Assembly (NCBI GenBank): GCA_023375785.1
Contig: SZWC01002397.1
Location: 186,753 to 215,757, forward strand
Source of the DNA: Penium margaritaceum
Taxonomy: Eukaryota > Streptophyta > Zygnematophyceae > Desmidiales > Peniaceae
Length of the DNA stretch: 29,005 bases
Direction: 5' to 3'
Below the pieces are notes generated by a model. The model searched no databases. It was not told the origin of the DNA and worked only from the letters and a program-made list of their open reading frames with translations. Below are positions 19,574 through 28,400 of this stretch, one piece after another; positions within the stretch are counted from its first letter, which is position 1; each line of letters begins with the position of its first letter. Both the position numbers and the translations under genes were made by a program.

Positions 19574-20243
19574 TCGCCAGCTGGTCGTTCCCCTCGACGT
19601 CAAACTTTGCCGTATGTTGCTCGATGAGTACCACGACACAGGACCAAGTGGGCAGTTTGAAGAGGAAAAAATGCTGAAGAAGCAAGCAAAAATAACTAGT
19701 GCGACAATATGCAATCCGCCGTGGCCAACTTCTCCAAATCTTGCAATACATGTTAGCCACAAAATTCTCGTTGCACATGGACATCCGGACGCCTACAACC
19801 GCTCCCTATTCCAACGGAACCGTAGACGGATATCTCCATGGACTTTGTCACAATATCTCGTGGTCGTTGACAGGTTTTCCAAAATGTCCCATTTCATCCC
19901 AACGACAAACACCGTTATCGCCAAGGAAACAGCACGGCTGTTTCTAAACAACATCGTGCGGCTACACGGCGTACCAAGAACCATCACAAGTGACAGAACT
20001 GGTCAATTAACCAACTGTTTTTTCCGGGTAACTTATGACTCACTACGATAGCAGAAATCAACTTTCGACGGCCTTTCATCCTCAAACCGACGATCAAACC
20101 AAGCGGACAAATCAGACGCTTGAACAGCTTCTCCGAACACTATACAATCCTCATTGGACGGATTGGGCACAAAAACTCCCGACCACCGAAATCGCATACA
20201 ATTCGACAGTTTTCACCGCAACGGGTAAAACTCCGTTTGAAGT
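19574..20243 (+). pseudogene. Ty3/gypsy pol remnant: integrase, interrupted by an LTR insertion
   Basis: The N-terminal zinc-binding region is recognisable as LLDEYHDTGPSGQF, with the second His changed to Gln. The core has ISMDFVT (first Asp, 19841-19843), then after a frameshift YLVVVDRFSKMSHFIPTTNT, FLNNIVRLHGVPRTITSD (second Asp, 19992-19994) and STAFHPQTDDQTKRTNQTLE. The third catalytic Glu is replaced by Lys (20101-20103). Sequence stops matching integrase after KTPFEV, where the LTR begins (20244). The C-terminal part should lie beyond the inserted element, outside this window. Confidence 0.9.
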
Positions 20244-20804
20244 TGTTGTGTGGGCTTTGAGCAGACATCGCTCCACACAGCAATTGTGGTGTCAATAGAC
20301 TTTTCGAGATTCTGAGACTTCATTATGAATTACAATATTGTTGGTGTGATGTATTTTTTGTGTTCCAACATCTAGGCTTGTGAGTGTCTAACTGCTAGAG
20401 ATTTGTTTCGGTGGTCAAGAACTGGGCACCCGGAGACATGTTTCGGGGTCACGAGGAGACATGAGGTGGCTCTGGTCAAGACCTGTACACCTGCTGGATC
20501 GTACCAGTGTGATGTGGAGACCTAGATCCTTTCACCATTGTATGCATGTCGGAAGCTCGTGACGTGTTGCTTGGGGCTTAGTTATGGACCTTGCTCGTCA
20601 GTTGAGACCCGGGCACCTGAAGACATGTCCTCAGGTCACGAGGAGACCTGCCTTAGATGTCATGGACGTGTCGGGCTCACCGTACTGGTCGTTCTTGTAC
20701 AAACGACGTGTTGTTCTGATGCCTGTGTAGGAAGTTATGACCGGGTGAGTGTTTTAGCCTTGGCTGGGCCGTTTGGGTAGTTTGCGTAGTTTTACGCGAG
20801 TTGC

Positions 20805-20846
20805 GCCTGGTGCACAGCCAAACGCGCCCCTCGCAGTGCACCAGGC
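20805..20846. repeat. Perfect inverted repeat in the LTR
   Basis: GCCTGGTGCAC (20805-20815) pairs with GTGCACCAGGC (20836-20846) across a 20-base loop. Flanking CGTTTGG and CCAAACG words add weaker pairing. The role is unknown. Confidence 0.7.
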
Positions 20847-21287
20847 CTCACAGCTATTTAGTTGGCCATTGCTCATTGTTCTAACTCTCTCTGCATGTGT
20901 TTCATTTATAGAAGCACGTTTGACACCCTGTTCTTGTCGCCTAGCCAAACCCTTACTGTTTCCCGTCTGACCTGTATTGACGCCGCGAGCTGACTGAGAG
21001 CTGACGCCCAGTCACTGGAGGTATGGTTAATCGGGGTCTTTTTGTACACTGTGAGATGGATGTATAGGTACCTACATCAGAAGGTAGTTTCCTAGAAGAT
21101 TACAAGGGTTCTAATATTTTTTGGCACATAAGACCATTTTAGGACTGCTAATAATTTCTAAACACACCTACTTTGCGTACATCTATTTGCGTAACAACTA
21201 CATCTGCAACCATGTCCATTTCGCACATACTGGCACATTTGTGTTTCCGATATCTTCTCGATCGGATGAGCCCCCTCCCCCTCCCCG

Positions 21288-22550
21288 GATTGCATATGGC
21301 GAGTGTATGAGGGAGTGTATGTGGTGGAAGTCACGAGACGTACACTAGTGTACGTCTCGCGACTTTCGGGAAACTCTCTCACAAGAGTTCATTAGTGCAT
21401 TTTTTTTGTACCCCCCCCCACACAAACCGCCTCACACACTCGCCTCATATACTTTCCCGTATTGGGGGAGGGGGAAGGAGACGGATCCGTCGACATCTCT
21501 CGGTCCATCCCCCCTCCCCCGGATTGCATATGGCGAGTGTATCAGGGAGTGTATGTGGTGGCAGTCACGAGACGTACACAAGTGTACGTCTTGCGACTTC
21601 TGGGAAACTCTCTCACGAGAGTAGACTTGTGTCTTTTTTCATATCCCCCACATACACCGCCTCATACACTTGCCTCATACACTATCCCGTTTTTGGGGGG
21701 AGGGGTGGAGAGACGGATCCGTCGACATCGCTCGGTCCATCCCCCCCCGGATTGTATATGGTGAGTGTATGAGAGAGTGTATGTGGTGTATGTCGCGAAA
21801 CGTACACTAGTGTACGTCTTGCGACTTCCAGGAAACTCTCTCACAAGAGTTCATTAGTGTATTTTTTTCGTAACCCTCCACATACACCGCCTCATACACT
21901 CGCCTCATACACTTTCCCGTATTGGGGGGGGGGGAGACTGATCCGTTGATATCGCTCGGTCCATCCCCCCCCCCCAGATTGTATATGGTGAGTGTATGAG
22001 TGATTGTATGTGGTGGAAGTCACGAGACGTACACTAGTGTACATCTTGCGACTTCCGGGAAACTCTCTCACAAGAGTTCATTAGTGTATTTTTTTCGTAC
22101 CCCCCCACATACACCGCCTCACACACTCGCCTCATACAATTTCCCGTAATGGGGGAGGGGACTGATCCGTCAACATCGATCGGTCCATCCCCCCTCCCGG
22201 ATTGTATATGGTGAGTGTATGAGTGAGTGTACGTGGTGGAAGTCGTGAGACGTGCACTAGTGTACATCTCGCGACTTCCAGGGAACTCTCTCACGAGAGT
22301 ACACTTGTGTCTTTTTTTCATACCCCCCACACACACCGCCTCATACACTTGCCTCGTACACTATCCTATTTTTGGAGGGAGGGGGGTGGAGAGATGGATC
22401 CGTTGGCATTGCTCGGTCCATCCCCTCCCCACCGGATTGTATATGGTGAGTGTATGAGAGAGTGTATGTGGTGGAAGTCACGAAACGTACACTAGTGTAC
22501 GTCTCGCGACTTCCGGGAAACTCTCTCATGAGAGTACACTAGTGTATATT
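21288..22550 (+). repeat. Satellite-like tandem array, about 230-bp unit, 5.5 copies, palindromic
   Basis: Units begin with GATTGYATATGGYGAGTGTAT at 21288, 21522, 21750, 21977, 22200 and 22435 (spacings 234, 228, 227, 223, 235); the last is about half length. Each unit has a near-perfect palindrome of two 21-base arms, GGAAGTCACGAGACGTACAC and its mirror, around ACT|AGT. Outer inverted blocks follow: GAGTGTATG words on the left against CATACACTC words on the right, and G-rich against C-rich runs flanking GATCCGTCGACATCG. Length variation is mainly in the G and C runs. No coding potential beyond chance frames. Confidence 0.92.
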
Positions 22551-22905
22551 CGGTATAGGACATCGATCGAAAAAGACCCTCGCAGCCCTGACAACTAGAT
22601 TCATGGTGCGCAAAGACAAGTGGACAGCGATAGGTAAGTAAAGGTTGAACAAAAATGACAAGGTAGGAAAGTAGGTACATATTAGGTCACTTAATCTTCC
22701 ACCATCTGTTTTTATTACATTATACAAAAATTTCAAAACATAGTTGTTTTTAGGAAATAGACGACTGTTGAAGAAAAACTTCTATGAATGTTCCTGGGAT
22801 GTCCACACAGCATGTACATTGTAAAACGAGTGTACAATTCACAGGTGATTGGTCATAAATGAGTCAGTGGCAAGTGTGCTAGGAACCTTCTTGGCAATCT
22901 TGTTT

Positions 22906-22917
22906 TGTTATCAGAGC
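22906..22917 (+). other. Primer-binding site, initiator-Met tRNA type, one mismatch
   Basis: TGTTATCAGAGC, differing from the plant consensus at one base. It lies where the LTR ends and the CAG-rich leader begins. The preceding bases (CTAGGAACCTTC ... CTTGTTT) resemble those before the site at 6607. Confidence 0.65.
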
Positions 22918-24300
22918 AAACAAGCCACAGCTTGTATTGTGCAACAGAGACGCAGCAGCGGCAGTAATGAGTGGCAGCAGCGGCAACCACCCATGATAGT
23001 AGTAGCAGATCTTGGAACGACCCACCACGACTATGTTGTAGCGGAGCAGTGGAGGGAGAGGAGGCCGCGGCGGCGGCCGCAAGAAACACCAGCAATACCA
23101 GCCATAGCAGTAGTAGCGGCGAGAAGTACCTGCAGTAGCAGCAGCTACAGGCAGCAGCTCTAGTAACAGAAATAGTAGGAGCAGCAGTGACAGCAGCAAT
23201 AGAGGACAGCAACCACACCAGCAGCCGCAACAGCAACGATAGTGGCAAGCAGCTATAACAACAGCAGTGGAGGGGACCAGACATAGTAGCAGCCGTAGCA
23301 GCAGCTGCAGTTGCATGTAGCTGCAGTTGTGGCAACGGCGAGTAGCTACATCAGTAGTGGTGGAGGTCATCAATCACACCAGCAGCCGTAGCAGTAGTGG
23401 CCAGCTATTGCAGCCGTAACAGCGGAGGACAATAGCCTCAGCAGCAGCCACAAAAATAACGGTGGCTGCGAGTAGTTGTAGCTATAGCAGCAGCAAGAAG
23501 TAGCGAGCAAATGCAGCAATAGCAGCGGCGGGTAGCAGTTGTGACAGTAGTAGTAACAGTGGCGGCGAGCTTTTGTATGCGCGCTCCACAACCGTAGCAG
23601 TAGCAGAATGTGCAGCAAAAGCAGCAAGCAACAACAGCAGACTCGGTAGTAGCAACAGCAACAGGTAGTATTAGTAGTGCATAGCACTAGTAGCTTCAAC
23701 GGCTTTTTGTCTCGTGCGCTATAGCATTGGCAGCAACAGCATGCATAGGAGGAAGGGTAGTAGCCGCGGGAGTAGCTGCAGCTGGCCCCGTCGTTGTTGT
23801 AGTAGCAGGAAGCTACCATGCAGCTTTCTACTTCGACGGACTCGCCCGTAACGATCGGAGGGCGTCAAGGAGCTCGTCCACGAGCAAGCTCGCCGATCGG
23901 TGAGCTCGTCAAGCGAGCTTGCTTGACGATCTCGCTCTTGACGAGGATCTAGCCAGATAAGAAAAGAAAAAGACAGTGGGAGGTCCAAGAGTGGGGCACT
24001 TGAGGAAAACCTCGGGTGGGGGTACCCCACTGATCAGTGAAAAAAAAAGAAAGAAAAGGGAGTGCACAAGAGTAGAAAAGGTGGCTTGAGGCCACAATCG
24101 TTTGCATTCAATGGCAATCACAACAGTAGCAAAGAGGTGGCCGAGGGTCACGGTCGTCGATTGGTGATGGCTCCCGGTATAGCAACAGCAGTTGCAGCCG
24201 CAACGGCACCACCACCAGCTTTACCATCCATAGGAAGTATGGCGGGGACCAGTGTCGTCGGTGTTGGCGGTGGCCATAGTCAGCAGCGACAATAACAATA
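22918..24300 (+). mobile_element. CAG/TAG/CAA-rich leader or decayed polyGln/Ser region of the family 2 element
   Basis: About 1.4 kb built from GCAGCAGTAGCAACAGC-like triplets, strand-asymmetric (purine A/G-rich on plus). Read in the CAG frame it is mostly Gln codons interrupted by TAG, which would fit former CAG codons mutated C to T; a never-translated simple sequence is the alternative. Around 23860-23930 there is a different motif, GAGCTCGTC repeated, with the hairpin CGTCAAGC/GCTTGACG (23907-23928). Long Leu/Tyr/Cys frames on the minus strand are shadows of the triplets. Confidence 0.5.
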
Positions 24301-24708
24301 GCACCAAAGGCGACTTGAGGTTGCACATTGCGTTAGTTGCGTGATAGCAGCATAGCAATCGCATAGCAGTCACACAACAGCACACCACCAGCGTGGTGGT
24401 GGCCATCCTTGTGACAACTTCGTAGCACATCTGAGATATTGTGCTTCAATCCCCCATCCCCCCCTGTGGCCTTTTGCTAGCGAGAGCAAGTGTCGTGTAC
24501 ACTCACCCATGCCAAGCTTCGGAGATGAATAGACTGGCATGACAGGGAGCTCAGCCGGCGCCGTGGTTGGCACCGGCACTGCATGCGTGGCAGGCGCCGC
24601 ATCCACAGTGGCATTTGCAGCCGTGGCACACGCCTCATGCATCTAACAGCTTTTTCTACTACTATTGTGGCGATAGGCACCATGGCTGTTGTTAGTGTCA
24701 CTAGCGCC
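24301..24708. other. No clear gene
   Basis: Transition from triplet-rich leader to the first coherent frame. Some Ala/Thr-rich codons near 24540-24640 read in the plus sense but break frequently. No motif recognised. Confidence 0.35.
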
Positions 24709-25436
24709 ATGTCGAATGGCGACCACCCTGGATACGGTCCCATCCTTTTTCTTCACCATCCGACTCAGAGACATTGTCAGTCGACATCGTGAAACCCCTC
24801 ACTGGAGCTATGGTGGTGTTGTACGCCGAGCTCCAGGGTTTGAAGCACATGGTGCAATAGCTCACAGACCATGTTGTCTCTGAGCAGGTCGTTGCCACCA
24901 TGCCGCTGTAGACACCCCCATGCTCCTCTTCGCCATCTTCACCTCGGTTAGTCGCGTCACCTGACGGTGCCACGCCTCCCGACCTTAGCTCTACATCTGG
25001 CTTCCTCCGCTCTGTCTTAGAGTCAATCGGAGTCATCCCGGCATCTGATCTTTGCTTCTATGATAGTGCCTTTAGCTCACGCTCCTCGTGCTTGAATTCG
25101 CCACACAAGGAGCGGACGACATGCTTTGCTAGACATCCCCAGTAGGCAGCAACAGCAACAGTAGTGGCAGACATTACGGTGGAGCTGACCACCTTGTCCC
25201 TGGTTGTAGGGTTGGTGCAGTGCCCCTTCTCGGCTTCTACAAGTGTGTCAGTTGAGGAGGGGAAGGAGTGTCCACCGACGACCACCGGAGAGTGCAGGAG
25301 GGATACGACGGATGGTGTTGCATGATAGGGCGCTTTTAGTGAGGACAAGTCATCCGAGGAGTGGTCGAGACGAGTGGTTGAACATGGAGTTGGAGGCAGA
25401 CATAGAGATGGAGATGGAGATGGATACTATAGTTGA
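24709..25436 (+). pseudogene. Decayed ORF 1 of the family 2 element, unknown protein
   Basis: A single plus-strand frame reads about 240 codons with stops only at TAG 24858, 24909 and 25143, TGA 25323, TAG 25326 and TGA 25434. Segments: HPFSSPSDSETLSVDIVKPL, LYAELQGLKHMVQ-stop-LTDHVVSEQ, SGFLRSVLESIGVIPASDLC, ADITVELTTLSLVVGLVQCP and VSVEEGKECPPTTTGECRRD. The mix of amphipathic and Ser/Pro-rich stretches is protein-like and runs across stops without a frame change. I see no gag knuckle, protease, RT or integrase motif. Position after the leader suggests a gag-like or accessory protein. Confidence 0.5.
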
Positions 25437-27167
25437 CATAGCAAAGACCACAACAATAGAGGCAGGTGTGGTAGCAGCAGTGGATGGGGCAGCAGCAGTA
25501 GTGGCCGTGACAGCCGACACATGTGGAGAAGACGTTCAGGCAATGGGCATGTCGGCAACCACCAAAGTCGTATCAGTAGTAATAGCAAAAGCTGCTACAC
25601 ACGGGTTTCCAGAAGTGGATGCCCTTGTTGGTGCAAATACCAAGATGATCGTTGCCCCTATAGCAGTTGGTACGGCCACAACATGGATAGACACTCCCTC
25701 AGCCGCATAATCAACCATTGTAGGTACACATGCAGAGGGGAAACCCGGAGAGGGAGGAGATATCGAGGTTGCCAGCACGTCCGTTATGGCCGACGCCATT
25801 GCCACAGTTGTCTGTGGAGGTGCAGCCATCGCGGAGGACACGACTCAAGCAGTAGCTAATGCACTAGCAGCCGAGCCGGCCCCTGTGCTCGAGCATCTAC
25901 ACTTTGTGCTTTGCGATCAGGAGGATGCAGTCGCCTATGCGGACAGGTAATTGCAAGACCTTGCGCTTGAGTTGAGTGCAACGAACACACATTGGAGCAC
26001 CGTAGATGCCGCTGGTCAATGGGTAGCTGTAGTAAATGTTGAGGATATGTACACGCACCTCGAGGCTCCTGAGTGGACATTACACGGTTTAGTGTGGAGG
26101 CGGACGGACTTGCGCCGACAGTTGGAGGAGGCGATATCAGTGGATGCTTCAGCATCGACGGCCCGTGTAGGAGCAGCCGTTACCGTGGTCCACACTGCTG
26201 ACAGCCCAGCGGCGATTGTGTCCGTAGCATGAGATGAGCCTGCAACAGTCATCCCTATAGGTGCATCTATCGTGGAGGATGCAGAGTGAGTTGCGGACCT
26301 CTGGCTCATGGCTAACCTGACCGCCATCCCTGACACCATGGCGGTTCTATCCGACAATACAAATCCACACATCCGAGCTGCAGTTCCTGTACTCAAGCGC
26401 ATGCGCTTCGCGATGGACGAGCAAGAGGCAGTCATGGCTCAAGTGGATGCGCACATGCAGGGTCTCGTGGCCGAGCTCCAGGAGGCCAGCAGTCGATGTT
26501 ACACTGAGGATGTTCCAGCACGACGGGCTACCGAGGGGTGCATGGAGGCTGTGCACATGAATCTTGAGGCAGCTGAGAGGTCTCTACAGGATGCACGTCG
26601 GGGATGGGCGGACGTTTTGTAGCAGGTGGACGATTGATTGCGCACTAGGAGATGGGAGGAGCTCTAGGACGATGTACGAGCTCCTAATGATGTCAACGAT
26701 GCAGTAGAGGCAGATTGACCAACGGATGCCGACGTTTGGCCAGTAGGCGACTGCTGAGTGACAGGTATGTCAGCAGCAGCCGGTGCCTTCGTAATAGCAC
26801 CTCTTGCACATGCAGATGCTACACATACTGACACATTGTCTATTGTTGACGCTCTTCCAATAGCTGGCGGCTAGGTGACAAAGGATTCGATGGCTGACCA
26901 ATGCAACGACGCGGCAAGGCTACAGGGAAGGTGGCTCATGCCAACGCACACGCGATCGCAGTCCACTGTCAGGTTCGTTCCACGGCTGACCGCCTGCATG
27001 CCACAAATGCAGCCGGCCGGCAGGCAGCGGCAACACAGCTCGATGATCTATACACGCGTCTTGATGCTGCAGAGTCCGCGTGACGATGTGCAGCTCAGCA
27101 GCTAGCAGGCATACAGCATGTGATACTGTTGGAGGAGGCTCTCAGCGCTAGTTACAATAGTAGGTGA
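25384..27167 (+). pseudogene. Decayed ORF 2 of the family 2 element: repeated, Ala/Glu-rich, probably coiled-coil protein
   Basis: One frame is maintained from MELEADIEMEMEM (25384) to about 26925, then continues after one frameshift to 27167: roughly 590 codons. In-frame stops: 25708, 25948, 26230, 26287, 26620, 26635, 26665, 26716, 26755, 26872, 27081. At least two modules align: PVLEHLHFVLCDQEDAVAYA through LEEA (25885-26130) and PVLKRMRFAMDEQEAVMAQV through VDD (26386-26634). A third, less certain, contains ATQLDDLYTRLDAAESA and LLEEALSAS (26890-27160). Modules are rich in A, E, Q, L and R with heptad-like spacing, and spacers are Ala/Val/Thr-rich (VVAAVDGAAAVVAVTADT). No enzyme motif. 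This is the only long protein of the element; function unknown. Confidence 0.6.
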
Positions 27168-27464
27168 CAAAAATGGTGATGAATACAACACTGATGAGGA
27201 TGAAAGTGTCGATAACGCTGTGGGGTGAGGCTACAAGTGTGCACGTCCCACCAGCGTCATTCTCACCCTTGTTGTTCCTGTGCAATTGTATGTGGCCATG
27301 GGAGAACCGTCTCCCTCCTCGGGGAGATGTTGTGCACAACTATCAGCTTTGCTCATGCTTTCAGGCTCTGCCACACAGGGGGAGTGTTGGCATGTGTGCT
27401 TTCGCCCGATGCCTCCCTGTGCACAGAGCATGGATGCACTACTGCTCTCTGGTTGACATGGGTT
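27168..27464. other. 3' internal region, no gene recognised
   Basis: Between ORF 2 and the LTR-like repeat. A 127-codon frame (27225-27608) is open but has no motif and crosses into the repeat and polypurine tract, so it is probably chance. Confidence 0.4.
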
Positions 27465-27585
27465 GAGGTGGTGGTGGTCAAGACGTGCAAACCTGGTGGG
27501 TTCCCTCAGTGTGACGAGGAGACCTATCACATTGAGACCGCCATGTACTTGGTATGTAGGTATGTGCGTCATGGTGCAGGTATCG
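27465..27585 (+). repeat. LTR-like segment duplicated before the polypurine tract
   Basis: GAGGTGGTGGTGGTCAAGACGTGCAAACCTGGTGGGT... and the following GTGTGACGAGGAGACCTA match the LTR stretches near 20470-20525 and 27830-27895. It is therefore an extra diverged copy of an LTR-internal repeat, lying just inside the element. Confidence 0.6.
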
Positions 27586-27606
27586 CATTTTCGGGCTCTA
27601 CGGCCT

Positions 27607-27617
27607 AGGGGGAGTAT
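27607..27617 (+). other. Polypurine tract of the family 2 element
   Basis: AGGGGGAG (27607-27614) followed by TAT, then the LTR start TGTTGTG. This is the expected plus-strand priming site directly before a 3' LTR and confirms the element's orientation. Confidence 0.8.
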
Positions 27618-28004
27618 TGTTGTGTGGGCTTTGAGCCATCGATCCACACAAATATTGTGGTATCACATGACTTTAAGAGATCCTAAAACTTCATTATGAC
27701 TTACGATATTATTGGTGTGATGTATTTGTTGCGTTTAGACATCTAGGTTTGTGAGTATGTAGTTACTAGAGTTGTTTCGGTGGTCAAGGCACAAGCACCC
27801 GAAGACATGTTCCGGGTCACAAAGAGACCTGAGGTGGCTCTGGTCGAGACCCGTGCACCTGGTGGGTCGTTCGGGTGCGACATGGAGACTTAGATCCTTG
27901 AACCAGTGTATGCATCTCGGGATCTCGTGGCATGTTGCCCGGCACTTAGTTATGTACCTTGCTCATTGGTTGAGACCCAAGCATCCAGGGGCATGTTCCG
28001 GTGT
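27618..28004 (+). mobile_element. 3' LTR of the family 2 element, left part
   Basis: Direct repeat of 20244 to about 20625: the same start and the same order of words (CATTATGA, GGTGTGATGTATTT, CATCTAGG, TTTCGGTGGTCAAG, GAGGTGGCTCTGGTC, CTTAGTTATG, ACCTTGCTC). Homology stops after GACATG...CCGGTG near 28004, where unrelated hairpin-rich sequence begins. Either another element has inserted or the LTR is recombined; the rest of the LTR is not seen up to 29005. Confidence 0.85.
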
Positions 28005-28400
28005 AGCAGGATGGCCAGTTCGGCCCCCCCACCTCGCAATAGCGAGGGGGTGGCTGCAATCCACCCCTTGCTATCGCAAGGAATGGCCGGTGGCCAGCCA
28101 CCCGCAAGCTACCGGCTGGCCAACGGCCGACCGGTTGGGTAGCTTGCGACCGGTCAAGTGACCGACCGGCCATCCGCCGGCGAGCCTTCTTTCACTGATC
28201 AAGCTGGTGGCTCGATCGACGACCAGGAGGCCACGAGGCCTTGAGGGCCAAGGCTTGTGGCCTCGTGCCCTCGCCCTCGCTCGCCCTGCTCTCTCGCGAG
28301 AGCAAGCGAGCACGAGAGATAGAGCGAGAGCGAGGACCGAGGAACACACGAGAAGAGTCAGCGAGAAATCGCCGATTGTGCATCGCACGCGACGATTTTG
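28005..28400. repeat. GC-rich nested hairpin cluster interrupting the 3' LTR
   Basis: Inverted pairs: 28032-28053 with 28061-28081 (about 21-22 bases, three mismatches and one gap; each arm is itself a small hairpin around CAATAG or CTATCG); 28103-28113 with 28138-28148 (CGCAAGCTACC, perfect); 28227-28243 with 28249-28264 (GAGGCCAC core). CTCG/GCTC-rich pairing occurs around 28265-28330. Together this suggests a foldback-type insertion. No coding sequence. Confidence 0.65.

Larger units (their letters stand above)
20244..22905 (+). mobile_element. 5' LTR of the family 2 element (long, contains a tandem array)
   Basis: Starts TGTTGTGTGGGCTTTGAGC inside the gypsy integrase. Bases 20244 to about 20625 align as a direct repeat with 27618-28004, with mostly single-base differences. 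The right end is placed at the primer-binding site at 22906, giving about 2.7 kb. The final bases resemble the end of the family 2 LTR at 6608. That copy is only about 627 bp, so the middle here (roughly 20.7-22.5 kb, with the 230-bp array) is probably an expansion or insertion inside the LTR. Shorter repeats of a GTCAAGA...GCACC...GACATG word occur inside the first 400 bases. Confidence 0.65.

Noticed and set aside
21288..22550. CRISPR array
   Set aside because: Units of about 230 bp repeat over their whole length with no unique spacers, and the context is a eukaryotic LTR element.
22853..23819. Long Leu/Tyr/Cys-rich open frames on the minus strand
   Set aside because: Shadows of the CAG/GTA triplet tract, with no motif and extreme composition.
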